DNA of 64,000 nucleotides from Methanosarcina barkeri str. Wiesmoor (GCF_000969985.1 NZ_CP009526.1:682001-746000), one strand, 5' to 3'; counted from the first letter of the stretch, positions 9,276 to 16,890 are shown. Made by a program: numbers and translations. The notes: generated by a model not told the origin, from the sequence alone.

Positions 9276-9709
9276 TTTAAGAACCTCTAATTTTTCATTA
9301 TTTTGCAGGATATACCCTTATTAAACCCGAAACGCAGAAAAATTACAAAATTTCTTTATTCAAAGATAGCTAAATTTATCATTAAATGATGATTTATTTT
9401 TATTATATAGTAATAATTTTAGTCTTTGTGATCTTTTTAGAACTTATGATTATTTTATGTCACATTTTAACTCCTAAAATTATTACTCTAATAAAAAGTT
9501 TCCAATTCTTAATAAATATTTGTAATCTTTTTTAATAATATCTAAAAACTTCCTCCACGCCCGCATGCTGCAAAGCAGCAGATATCGGGCGGTTACTGGC
9601 AAAAAAAGACGCAAAAGCAGAGAAGCAAAAGTTCTGGATTCAAGAGGGTTTTCATTTTTCAGCAGACACATCAGTTTACTTTCTGAGAAATCTCAGCCGG
9701 ATAAACCTT
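9276..9709. other. Intergenic region with hairpin repeat copy 2
   Basis: AT-rich upstream region of the gene ending at 9275. The only structured part is the hairpin repeat at 9511-9606. A 62-codon minus-strand frame at 9483-9671 runs straight through that repeat and is not believed. Confidence 0.5.
9511..9606 (+). repeat. Hairpin repeat family, copy 2
   Basis: The core at 9558-9592 is CGCCCGCATGCTGC, loop AAA, GCAGCAGATATCGGGCGG. It keeps the outer stem of copy 1 but has a different inner stem (CTGC/GCAG) that still pairs. Left flank ATATTTGTAATCTTTTTTAA...CTAAAAACTTCCTC matches copy 1. Right flank TTACTGGCAAAAA matches copies 3 and 4 read on the other strand. Confidence 0.8.
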
Positions 9710-9905
9710 TTATTTCCTGAGCAAATCGTTTGCATACATCAGACACGCTTGAATATCTTCATGGGTCAAGTTGGGGTAGTTCTAAAGAATCTCAATCTCA
9801 GTCCAATCATGAGTCAGCAGGTCGAGAATGAACTCTACTGCAAGGCGAATCAACCTCGACGATAGCTGATATTCAGGGTATCTCAGTTCGTCGAGTTCAA
9901 CTGAA
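9710..9905 (-). pseudogene. Decayed DUF433-type antitoxin with an in-frame TAG
   Basis: On the minus strand the translation reads RLAVEFILDLLTHDWTEIEIL, then TAG, then NYPNLTHEDIQACLMYANDL and a final stop at 9710-9712. This is the C-terminal half of a DUF433 protein, the usual antitoxin partner of DUF5615/PIN-like toxins. The TAG is where relatives tend to have a polar residue such as Gln. The 5' end has no start codon and meets a TAA a few codons upstream of the recognisable part, and no toxin gene follows. It is therefore most likely a remnant. UAG can be read as pyrrolysine in Methanosarcina, but the missing start argues against expression. Confidence 0.65.
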
Positions 9906-9937
9906 GCTTAAGGAAATGGTTGCTGGAAGTTTTCAAT

Positions 9938-10179
9938 CCCACTTTCTGCAGTAAATTTTCGTAAATTCATATTTTTCTCGCTGTCGGTTTTCAACTAAAT
10001 GTGAATTTATTTGACTTTTACGCAATAGGCAAAAGCACCTATGTAGTGTATTTAAAGACCAGAAAATGATATCAATCAATTTTCACAGCTTTCTGCAAAT
10101 AATCTCAATTAATCATATCTGTTGTAAAAACACTGCCAGAAAAATTGTTGATTTTCGAAAAAATACTGCGGAATGTGGG
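9938..10179. mobile_element. MITE copy A with 6-bp target duplication
   Basis: A 242-bp non-coding element beginning CCCACTTTCTGCAGTA and ending TACTGCGGAATGTGGG, imperfect terminal inverted repeats. It is flanked on both sides by TTCAAT (9932-9937 and 10180-10185), a target-site duplication. It aligns end to end with the element at 14636-14878 in the same orientation at perhaps 60-65 percent identity by eye. No transposase is encoded, so it would be mobilised in trans. It lies 190 bp beyond the 3' end of the TPR gene. Confidence 0.85.
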
Positions 10180-10185
10180 TTCAAT

Positions 10186-10310
10186 GAAGGCAAAAGGCTA
10201 TAAATTTGGGAAAACTTCAAAAATACATGTTTAAGTAATCAGAGAGGTTTTCAGAAAAAACGATAGCAGGAAAAATTGTAGAAATTGAGAGGACATCTGC
10301 GGAAAGTGGG
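10186..10310. mobile_element. Truncated third MITE copy (right end only)
   Basis: The stretch ends in CTGCGGAAAGTGGG at 10297-10310, the same right terminus as MITE copies A and B. Its inside AAAACGATAGCAGGAAAAATTGT resembles the matching part of copies A and B. No left terminus is visible, so this looks like an old truncated copy directly beside copy A. Confidence 0.5.
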
Positions 10311-10369
10311 CTAAAAATAGCCGATAAATATAAAATGTACTGATAGAATGACGAAAAGATAAAATAATC

Positions 10370-11842
10370 CTAAATATTATCTGGTGGGACATAACCAAAC
10401 TCTTTACATGCTTTATTAAATTGTTCGTTTCCCATTTTGTCTCTTAAGTCAGTTATAAGCTTCGAAACATCTTTACTGTATGGAGAATTAAGTTCCTTGT
10501 AGATTGAAGAAGCTTCTAGATAATTCAAAAGAGCAAAAGTGTATTCTTTCTTCACTTCATGAGTCACTCCAAGTGCATGAAGTGAGTGTGCAATTCCATA
10601 TTTATCCCCTAACAATTCTTTTATTTTTAACGATCGCTTTTGCACTTCAATTGATTCTCCATAATTGTCCTGTATAAGATAAACCTTTCCAAGCTCGTAC
10701 AATGTACCTGCAATTCCGCTTTGATCTCCAAGTTTTTCAGCAATCATCAGAGACTGATTATACAACTTGATAGCTTCATCGTAGTTGCCCTGATGTAAAA
10801 GAACAATTCCTAACTCACCCAGTAATTTTGCAATTCCGCTTTGATCTCCAAGTTTTTCAGCAATCATCAGAGACTGATTATACAGCTTGACAGCATCATC
10901 GTAGTTGCCTTTGTCATATTCAATCCTTCCTAAAAAGCGCAGTGACATCGATATTCGATGTCTTTCTCCCAGCTCTTCATCAATCTTCAGTGACTGGTTA
11001 TATTTATTCATTGCTTCTTCGTAGTTGCCCTGAAGATGAAGGATAATTCCGAGGTTATGCAATGATGTAGCGATTCCTATTTTGTCTCCATTATTTTTAA
11101 ATATCTCATTAGCTCTTTCCATGCATATTCTAGCTTCATATAACTTTGATATATCCCCCAAGAATATGCCTAAAGCTTGAAGATCAATTCCATCATCCAG
11201 AATCCCATAATCAGTCCAAAATTCTCCAATTGCTGCTGTAACAAGGTTTAAGTTTCCAAATCCATAATAAACTACTATCCCTGCTCTTATTCTTCTTTTC
11301 TTTTGTTCATTATCAGATTCGAGACAATTTAACATTTCCAGAAGTTTCTCTGTGGCTTCACGATATATCTCTCTGTCGTCCTTGACTTTCAACAAAGAGT
11401 TAAGTATATCTAAGATATGAACTCCATTATCTGCTTTAGCCAGTTCTTCAATGTTATGCTTTAAAAAAGTATTATCAAAGAAAACATCGTTTATTAGATA
11501 TTCCGATAAAATGTCGGGGGTTAGGTGGTATCCAGATTTCTTATGTATAATGTGCCCACTTCGTTCCATGACTCCCATTTTGTTTTCATATATAGGTAAG
11601 ATATTTGTGATTCCACCAATAAGCTCTCCACCTGCAAGATATTCAATGAAATCTTCTCCAAATTCAGTTTGAAAATCTCTAATGATTTTGCTAAAGAACT
11701 CTTTACGTGTTCTTATACCATGAAAGATATCTTTTGCATTTGTGGTGGCTCTGTTCCAAAATCTAGTGATTTTTGCATTTCTTGATTGAAAATATGAATT
11801 AACAAGAAGAATCCGGTATTTATCAAAATCAATATTCGACAT
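10370..11842 (-). CDS. TPR protein, likely effector or sensor part of a split STAND system
   Basis: The 490-residue protein has an N-terminal alpha-helical region of about 200 residues without a recognised domain. It is followed by about six 40-residue TPR repeats of the NB-ARC/kinesin-light-chain type (LHNLGIILHLQGNYEEAMNKYNQSL pattern, residues 250-450). Two neighbouring repeats are almost identical at DNA level (10723-10790 and 10843-10910), pointing to recent expansion. In STAND proteins such arrays recognise the trigger and are fused to the NTPase. Here the NTPase is the separate upstream gene 54 bp away, in the same reading frame. It is the third gene of the minus-strand nuclease-like/NTPase/TPR cluster. 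Repeat family is certain; the defence role is inferred. Confidence 0.75.
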   Translation of the reverse strand: MSNIDFDKYRILLVNSYFQSRNAKITRFWNRATTNAKDIFHGIRTRKEFFSKIIRDFQTEFGEDFIEYLAGGELIGGITNILPIYENKMGVMERSGHIIHKKSGYHLTPDILSEYLINDVFFDNTFLKHNIEELAKADNGVHILDILNSLLKVKDDREIYREATEKLLEMLNCLESDNEQKKRRIRAGIVVYYGFGNLNLVTAAIGEFWTDYGILDDGIDLQALGIFLGDISKLYEARICMERANEIFKNNGDKIGIATSLHNLGIILHLQGNYEEAMNKYNQSLKIDEELGERHRISMSLRFLGRIEYDKGNYDDAVKLYNQSLMIAEKLGDQSGIAKLLGELGIVLLHQGNYDEAIKLYNQSLMIAEKLGDQSGIAGTLYELGKVYLIQDNYGESIEVQKRSLKIKELLGDKYGIAHSLHALGVTHEVKKEYTFALLNYLEASSIYKELNSPYSKDVSKLITDLRDKMGNEQFNKACKEFGYVPPDNI

Positions 11843-11890
11843 CTTAAGACTTCAACATCTGAGTTATATCACATGAACTGTGGTCAATTA

Positions 11891-11934
11891 CAAAATCTAG
11901 TGATTTTGAATTTTACATTTATCACTAGATTTTG
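11891..11934. repeat. Perfect 14-bp inverted repeat at the NTPase/TPR gene junction
   Basis: CAAAATCTAGTGAT (11891-11904) and ATCACTAGATTTTG (11921-11934) pair perfectly around a 16-base loop. The NTPase stop codon TAG lies inside the left arm. A third copy (GTTCCAAAATCTAGTGAT) lies in the TPR gene at about 11753-11770, in opposite orientation to the right arm extended to 11938. Confidence 0.85.
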
Positions 11935-12775
11935 GAACTGAGTCATTTGTGGTAGAGTGTTTATTTATGTAGTCAATAGCTAAGAGAGTTATAGCAGGGT
12001 TTCCTTCCGATATTTTCTCAATTGCATACTTTAAAGATCCGTCCACATTTTCTGGAAGGATACCTTTTATGTCCATTCTTCCCAAATGAAGTTCCCTGAC
12101 TGAAGCTAGTTCTAGTCTGTCATTTAAAGCCTTAGCGAATATCGGTCTTGTAGTGATAATTAGTTTGGAGTTTCGTTTGAATGCATTATTTCTTACTTCG
12201 CTAAATACTTCCATATTATACTGGTAGTCATCTAAGATAAGCACTGTCTTTTCCAAAAGTTTGGCGTTTAACTTCTCTTCAACATCTTTCGGACTTTGAT
12301 AACGCCTTAAATTTACAAATAGACATCTTCTTTTGAACCTAAAGACTCTCGCAAATATATCTGATCCTTTAATTCTTTTGGAGATTTCAATTGTAAGTCT
12401 TGTCTTACCTACACCGCTCTCGCCATATATTATAAGAACTTGCTCTGAACTCTTTAAAAATTCAGTCGTTTCTTTGAATACATCACGTTCAATATTATTT
12501 TCTATTCTTTGAATGTATGGAATATTAAGCTTCTCAAGCTCTTTTTCTGTAAAGTATTTATCGTATTCTACTAGTATGTCGGCATCTTTTGGAGTTGAAA
12601 CTTTGCGAATGTACTCCCTAATTGGCTTGAACATATAGCCCAATAAACCTAATACTGATACACCAAGTATAGTAGTAACTACAGAGATACTTTCCAAATG
12701 TGTATTAATATAAGTTTCAATCTCCGATAAGTTCATCATATTCGAAATAAGAATCAGATAGTACATCAGAACCAT
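11897..12775 (-). CDS. Membrane-anchored STAND/NB-ARC-like NTPase
   Basis: The 292-residue product carries an N-terminal hydrophobic helix (about residues 32-50) and then a P-loop domain: Walker A GESGVGKT near residues 118-125, Walker B VLILDDYQ near 177-184, and the KLIITTRP sensor strand near 203-210 typical of NB-ARC and other STAND NTPases. It ends shortly after the NTPase core, with no winged-helix or repeat region. The missing TPR part is supplied by the next gene, which is in frame after a TAG stop. Translation may begin at one of the internal Met-Met codons at 12736-12739, since the first 12 residues add nothing recognisable. By analogy STAND proteins switch from ADP- to ATP-bound oligomers on a signal. 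Family call is good; function is inferred. Confidence 0.75.
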   Translation of the reverse strand: MVLMYYLILISNMMNLSEIETYINTHLESISVVTTILGVSVLGLLGYMFKPIREYIRKVSTPKDADILVEYDKYFTEKELEKLNIPYIQRIENNIERDVFKETTEFLKSSEQVLIIYGESGVGKTRLTIEISKRIKGSDIFARVFRFKRRCLFVNLRRYQSPKDVEEKLNAKLLEKTVLILDDYQYNMEVFSEVRNNAFKRNSKLIITTRPIFAKALNDRLELASVRELHLGRMDIKGILPENVDGSLKYAIEKISEGNPAITLLAIDYINKHSTTNDSVPKSSDKCKIQNH

Positions 12776-12988
12776 TAAAAGTCAGAACATGTACTATTAA
12801 TGATTTTTGATTTTTTATTCTTTGAAGTTTTCGCCAGCTATAAGAATTATAATCTTTTAATCTTTTCTCCATTAATGAAAATAAGGTTAAATAAGCTGGA
12901 CAACGATAAAAAAAGATGATTAATGCACAATTTTTAGTTAAACTACATAATTATAAACTAATTCACGCAAAAACATGAAGAAAAGACA

Positions 12989-14521
12989 TCATAAGGTGCT
13001 AATGTCTTCAATGCTCAGTATTTTTACACCTTTATATTCCGATATAGGGGGGTAGCTTCGAGTAATTATCAATCCTTCAACGCTGGTTATTCTTTCGTGA
13101 TCTTGGTAGATTGTTTTAAGATTTGTCTTTACATAATCTATTTTAGTAAGTAAACTTGGTTCTTCCCTTACTATAATGATTCCATTTTTCATTCTATATT
13201 TATATCCATTTATAACTCCTTTCAAGTCCCGTTCTCTAAGATGATTAGTTTTCTGACGCACGAAAAGTTTACCTATATCCCACCGCTTTGTTTCTACGAC
13301 ATACACCTTATTTCCTTTTCGTGCAATAGAGTCTATTTGTAACGTCGAGTTTTTTCGATCCTTAATATCATTTTTTACTTCAAATCCATTATCTTTTAAT
13401 TTATAAGGAACATCTATGCTTTCAAATTGAAGAGACCTTTCTTGCACTTCAGCATCAAAAAGTTTGTAATGATATATAGGAGTGTAATAAAGCTTCATTA
13501 AATTCATAAAGTCCGGAGAAATATACACGTTTCCTTCAATTTCTTCCAGAAATGGAAAGATATTATAGTTCTTCTCACTACAAACTAAGCTGTTGTAAAT
13601 GTCTTCTGCACTGACATCTTTATGTTTCTCAGCTATATATCCTATAAATTCAGTTCTGCTCATGTACAATAACATCTCATCTTGACGTAAGGGACAGTCT
13701 GCTATTGTAGAAAAGACTTCTATTGGAATATTTTTTTCTTTTAGATAACGAATATCAAAAAACTCTGCAAACAGAGTAGTCAAAGTCAAAATATCACGTA
13801 AAGATTTAAGTGTAAAATAGTTATTATGTATCATCTGTTCTATCGTATATACAATAGTTTCTCTTGGATTATTATTTATGTTGTCATACTCTTCTTTGTG
13901 TTCATTAAGATATGTTTTGGTATCTTCATTCGACAATATCATATTTAATTCTAAACTTTTTTGTAAATTAATATAATCAATATCGAGATAATAGCTAAAA
14001 CTTGAAATTAAATCATTTATAAACGACTCTGACTGCTTAATATTTTGCAGATCAATAGGTTTTTTTAGAACACAATGTGCATACCCTTCTTCTATTAAGT
14101 AACGTCTAATTTCAACTTGATCAATAACTGATGAATACTGATCAATTAATTGCATTGCTTTTTCAAAATCTGCTTTCTCATTTCCTTTAACATTATAAGC
14201 TTTGAATGCTCTTTTCAATAAATCGTTAAGTGTGAATAATCTGGTAAGATTAAATGTAGGATATCTATTCCAGAAAAAACCAGCTAATATTACACGCTCT
14301 TCAAGTAGCCAATAAATCAGTCCTTTTTTGTCTAATGAATTAATCATAGTTGTTAATAGTGGATTGAACCAACACGATAATTGTTCATATATATTGAGAG
14401 CTTCATCTTTAGTTATAATATTTAAACCATTACATTTTGGGCATATCGGTTCTTTATCAGCTACTACCTTTTTGCTACCACACTTATCGCAAAATTTCCA
14501 TTTATTATCGTTATCACACAT
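12989..14521 (-). CDS. Zinc-ribbon protein with C-terminal PD-(D/E)XK nuclease-like domain
   Basis: The 510-residue protein opens with a Cys4 zinc ribbon (C11, C14, C27, C30) followed by a 330-residue helical middle region. Near the C-terminus the pattern D397 ... VVETKRW with E410 and K412 fits the D-x(12)-E-x-K core of PD-(D/E)XK nucleases, and it sits in a strand-turn-strand context as expected. If active it would cut nucleic acid; no other nuclease motif is visible. It is the first gene of a three-gene minus-strand cluster with an NTPase and a TPR protein, 213 bp upstream of the NTPase. No clear ribosome binding site precedes the ATG, so the mRNA may be leaderless. Very low GC suggests an acquired gene. 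The fold call should be tested by profile search. Confidence 0.6.
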   Translation of the reverse strand: MCDNDNKWKFCDKCGSKKVVADKEPICPKCNGLNIITKDEALNIYEQLSCWFNPLLTTMINSLDKKGLIYWLLEERVILAGFFWNRYPTFNLTRLFTLNDLLKRAFKAYNVKGNEKADFEKAMQLIDQYSSVIDQVEIRRYLIEEGYAHCVLKKPIDLQNIKQSESFINDLISSFSYYLDIDYINLQKSLELNMILSNEDTKTYLNEHKEEYDNINNNPRETIVYTIEQMIHNNYFTLKSLRDILTLTTLFAEFFDIRYLKEKNIPIEVFSTIADCPLRQDEMLLYMSRTEFIGYIAEKHKDVSAEDIYNSLVCSEKNYNIFPFLEEIEGNVYISPDFMNLMKLYYTPIYHYKLFDAEVQERSLQFESIDVPYKLKDNGFEVKNDIKDRKNSTLQIDSIARKGNKVYVVETKRWDIGKLFVRQKTNHLRERDLKGVINGYKYRMKNGIIIVREEPSLLTKIDYVKTNLKTIYQDHERITSVEGLIITRSYPPISEYKGVKILSIEDISTL

Positions 14522-14635
14522 GTGTTTGTATATTTCGTTAACATGTAATAAAATAACTTTTGTTTATATTGAGACTAAATTTGCTTATGGCAATCTTTCT
14601 TTTGAGTCCATATTTCTAATAAAATATGCTTACTA

Positions 14636-14878
14636 CCCACTTTTCGCAGGAAAATTTCGCATTTTCATAATTTTTACTACTATCGATTTTCCATTTGACG
14701 TAATTTTGATTGCACTTTTGGGCATGAATTAAAGATGGATATAGGTTCATTTAGAAACCAAAAAACGATAGCAATCAATTTCTAACGAGTTCCATTAATA
14801 TTTCAGATTGTTTTAGCGTGTTTTAAAAACGCTATCAGGGGATATGTTGATTTTCAAAAAAATACTGCGGAAAGTGGG
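14636..14878. mobile_element. MITE copy B with 6-bp target duplication
   Basis: A 243-bp element from CCCACTTTTCGCAG to CTGCGGAAAGTGGG, flanked by perfect TTACTA duplications (14630-14635 and 14879-14884). It is the counterpart of copy A at 9938-10179, in the same orientation. Taking the element and one TTACTA out joins ATG at 14626 to the open frame at 14885-15030, so the insertion appears to have split a small gene after its fourth codon. Confidence 0.88.
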
Positions 14879-14884
14879 TTACTA

Positions 14885-15030
14885 ATCTCGGTTATATCAA
14901 GTTGACGGGTGCTGGACAATTTACAGGCTTAACCGTAGCTGGAAAAATTGTAGCTCCCATAGACTTGACAGTACCGGCGGCGAAATTATTGGATCAGACA
15001 TTTTTAATGCGTTTCATCAGAAGATATTGA
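14885..15030 (+). pseudogene. Small gene disrupted by MITE copy B
   Basis: The frame NLGYIKLTGAGQFTGLTVAG... runs to TGA at 15028-15030. With the MITE excised it would start at ATG 14626 and encode 51 residues beginning MLTNLGYIKL. No ribosome binding site is apparent and no family is recognised; a second frame (DSTGGEIIGSDIFNAF from about 14967) also looks coding, so an old frameshift is possible. It is a relic at best. Confidence 0.3.
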
Positions 15031-15120
15031 AGTTAGTGGTCATCTGAATATGAATTGATTGTGTATAATAAGAGATAGAAGATTGAGAATTTAAAAAATA
15101 GACTACTATTAACAATTTGC

Positions 15121-15693
15121 CTAGTTTTCTTTTTGTACATATGGCTGCATGTTAAGGTACATTGGAACAAAATCGGTTTTCTTATTCTTCTCTGCAACTT
15201 TAAATTCGAATTTTTCATAGAAGCCGGTTGACTCTAATTTGGAGTCCACCAGGAGATATCTACAACCTATATTATCACAAGTAGATACCACTTGAGCCAG
15301 AATAATTTTCATTAAAAAAGTTCCTATCCCACATCTTTCGAACCTGGAATCAACCGCCAGTCTTGCAATTTTAACCGCTGGATATTTTCTATATGGGTAA
15401 GATTTGATTCCATCAATTACATTTTTGGTTTCAATTGTGTCGGCTGCTAGAGAATAGAATCCGACCAGAGAACCATTGCAAAAACATAATCGTGTTCGGT
15501 TGACTAAATTATTTTGATCTAACAGGGCATTGGTCTTTAAAAAATCATTTAACTCTTCACTTTCGCAGTTAAAAGAAGAAAGATCGTCAGCTTCATCGAG
15601 AGGCAGTATAATAAGTTCATTGTCGAGATTTTCGTGCTTTAAGTTCTCTGACTTTTCGCTCGTTTTTCTCATATAATTCCCTGCCTTCGGCAA
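15121..15693 (-). CDS. GNAT-family acetyltransferase toxin
   Basis: The product (190 residues from the first ATG) has a GNAT fold with the acetyl-CoA loop R-x-x-x-G-I-G in ARLAVDSRFERCGIGTFL and the C-terminal GFYEKFEF strand. Toxins of this type acetylate aminoacyl-tRNAs or, in other branches, other targets. The gene overlaps the small antitoxin gene by 77 bases, the typical antitoxin-first arrangement. ATG at 15672 or a codon slightly further down is as plausible a start as 15693, because the first 25 residues precede the conserved domain. Cytoplasmic; repression of its own operon by the antitoxin is expected from the family, not visible here. Confidence 0.75.
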   Translation of the reverse strand: MPKAGNYMRKTSEKSENLKHENLDNELIILPLDEADDLSSFNCESEELNDFLKTNALLDQNNLVNRTRLCFCNGSLVGFYSLAADTIETKNVIDGIKSYPYRKYPAVKIARLAVDSRFERCGIGTFLMKIILAQVVSTCDNIGCRYLLVDSKLESTGFYEKFEFKVAEKNKKTDFVPMYLNMQPYVQKEN

Positions 15694-15799
15694 TCATAGC
15701 TAAGACTAAAGGTGATGCTTTTGGATTGTCATCGTATTCGATGAATCGTTTTGCATCCTCTCCTTCAAGGACTAACCCTAACTCAACTGGTTTTGCCAT
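15617..15799 (-). CDS. Antitoxin of the GNAT toxin pair
   Basis: A 60-residue acidic/basic helical protein beginning MAKPVELGLVLEGEDAKRF, matching in size and layout the small antitoxins that precede archaeal GNAT toxins. It carries a charged C-terminal helix (ELYEKNERKVRELKARKS) that probably wraps the toxin. The minus-strand sequence before ATG 15799 contains GAGGTAA about 7 bases upstream, a good ribosome binding site. Its 3' end overlaps the toxin gene by 77 bases. Confidence 0.7.
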   Translation of the reverse strand: MAKPVELGLVLEGEDAKRFIEYDDNPKASPLVLAMIAEGRELYEKNERKVRELKARKSRQ

Positions 15800-15892
15800 T
15801 AATTTTACCTCATTTCATTATTTAGTAGTCAGCTTTATTTATAACTAACTTACAAGGACTTACTAACTTAATTACAAGCATAGATGCTGCTA

Positions 15893-16030
15893 ACAGTGTG
15901 TTATTTATAACACGCTTTTTACAGCAATTGCCAATTCTCCTTTTTCTTTTTTGTCAGTGACCGCCCGATATCTGCTACTTCGCAGCATGCGGGCGTGGAG
16001 AGAAGTTTTAAGATAAATTTAAAAAAGAGA
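15893..16030 (-). repeat. Hairpin repeat family, copy 3 (long form)
   Basis: The core at 15961-15995 reads CCGCCCGATATCTGC, loop, GCAGCATGCGGGCG: the family in inverse orientation to copies 1 and 2. On the left it shares TATAACACGCTTTTTA and the AATTGC...TCAGTGA stretch with copy 4, and on the right GGAGAGAAGTTTTAAGATAAA resembles the flank of copies 1 and 2. It sits in the 3' region of the MtrA-like gene, nine bases beyond its stop. Confidence 0.8.
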
Positions 16031-16038
16031 TTGAAGAA

Positions 16039-16605
16039 TTAAAAGCAACCCTCTGTTCGCCCTTTCTTTATTTTTGACATCACATTATTTTTTACTATAT
16101 GCTCGTATTTTCTCCAGCTGCTTCCATCTATTTCGGGCATTGAGACAATGTAAGCTTCGCTTCTTTTCTGGCCGGTGCAGGAGTCGATTGCTTTCTGGAT
16201 GGCGTCAGGGTCTTTATTTCCGATCAGGTCTATGATTTTTATTTCCTTGATAAAACGGGAGATTGCAGTCATGGGAATTTCATTTAGGTAGGACAGTGGG
16301 GATTTTGAACCGATTATTTTTCTTGAGCCTGCCATTGTGGAAACTCCATTTTCGGCAAGTGAAACCAGGGACTGACCTGCCCAGTGGGCGCTTTCTTTTC
16401 CGCAGACGACCAGGTAGTTTATGTTTGGATTTGCAAGCACATTAGTTATTATCTTTTCAATCCCAAAGTTTGCAGTAAAACAGGTCCCACAGATTGCATA
16501 GTTCTTAAGTCCCCATTCCTTGTAGTCAGAGGCAAGAGTTACTACAGCTACACTCGAATTTGTGTCTCCTACTACGTAGTTTCCGGAAGTTATAGGCCAT
16601 TCCAT
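16039..16605 (-). CDS. Soluble MtrA-like corrinoid protein
   Basis: The 188 residues match the cytoplasmic domain of subunit A of tetrahydromethanopterin:coenzyme M methyltransferase, the corrinoid-carrying subunit. Hallmarks are CGTCFTANFGIEKI and CGKESAHWAGQSLVSLAENGV; the His in the latter corresponds to the cobalamin-ligating position. The C-terminal membrane helix of true MtrA is absent and no other mtr gene is nearby, so this is an orphan, probably soluble, methyl carrier of the MtxA type described from Methanosarcina. It may shuttle methyl groups between unidentified partner methyltransferases. ATG 16605 is preceded by the minus-strand sequence GGAGCAAAACGCT, a workable ribosome binding site. 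A hairpin repeat follows directly after the stop. Confidence 0.8.
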   Translation of the reverse strand: MEWPITSGNYVVGDTNSSVAVVTLASDYKEWGLKNYAICGTCFTANFGIEKIITNVLANPNINYLVVCGKESAHWAGQSLVSLAENGVSTMAGSRKIIGSKSPLSYLNEIPMTAISRFIKEIKIIDLIGNKDPDAIQKAIDSCTGQKRSEAYIVSMPEIDGSSWRKYEHIVKNNVMSKIKKGRTEGCF

Positions 16606-16673
16606 AGCGTTTTGCTCCTATTATCTATAACAGATTTTTTATTGAAATTTATCTTTTAGTTCAAATTAACATA

Positions 16674-16805
16674 GAGCCTATCCCAAAACCTATTTTATTC
16701 TAAATCATCGTGAGTTTTTGGGATTATTTTAGTGATTAGGTATTCAATTGATTGTTCCAAATACAAGATTCAAAAAAATCAAATTCTGAATTTCGGGATA
16801 GGCTC
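16674..16805. mobile_element. 132-bp MITE with GAGCCTATCCC termini
   Basis: The element starts GAGCCTATCCCAAAA and ends TTTCGGGATAGGCTC; the outer 11 bases are perfect inverted repeats. ATA lies on both sides (16671-16673 and 16806-16808), a probable 3-bp target duplication. It has no coding capacity. A related element with TIRs GAGYTCATCYCA is at 35083-35227. Confidence 0.75.
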
Positions 16806-16890
16806 ATAATAATTTTATGGAATACTGTATAATTGAACAAATATATGCCAGCTCTGCAGCAAATTTTTTACTGCAGCAGTGATATCATAA

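Noticed and set aside
9483-9671. 62-codon minus-strand frame
   Set aside because: It runs through hairpin repeat copy 2, which is shared with three non-coding places.
11897-11899. TAG stop of the NTPase gene read as pyrrolysine to give an NTPase-TPR fusion
   Set aside because: A TAA follows in frame two codons later, so readthrough would add only a few residues.
11753-11938. Phase-variable inversion switch between the NTPase and TPR genes
   Set aside because: Inverting the segment between the inverted copies would meet a stop within a few codons of the NTPase frame and remove the TPR start, so no alternative fusion is produced.
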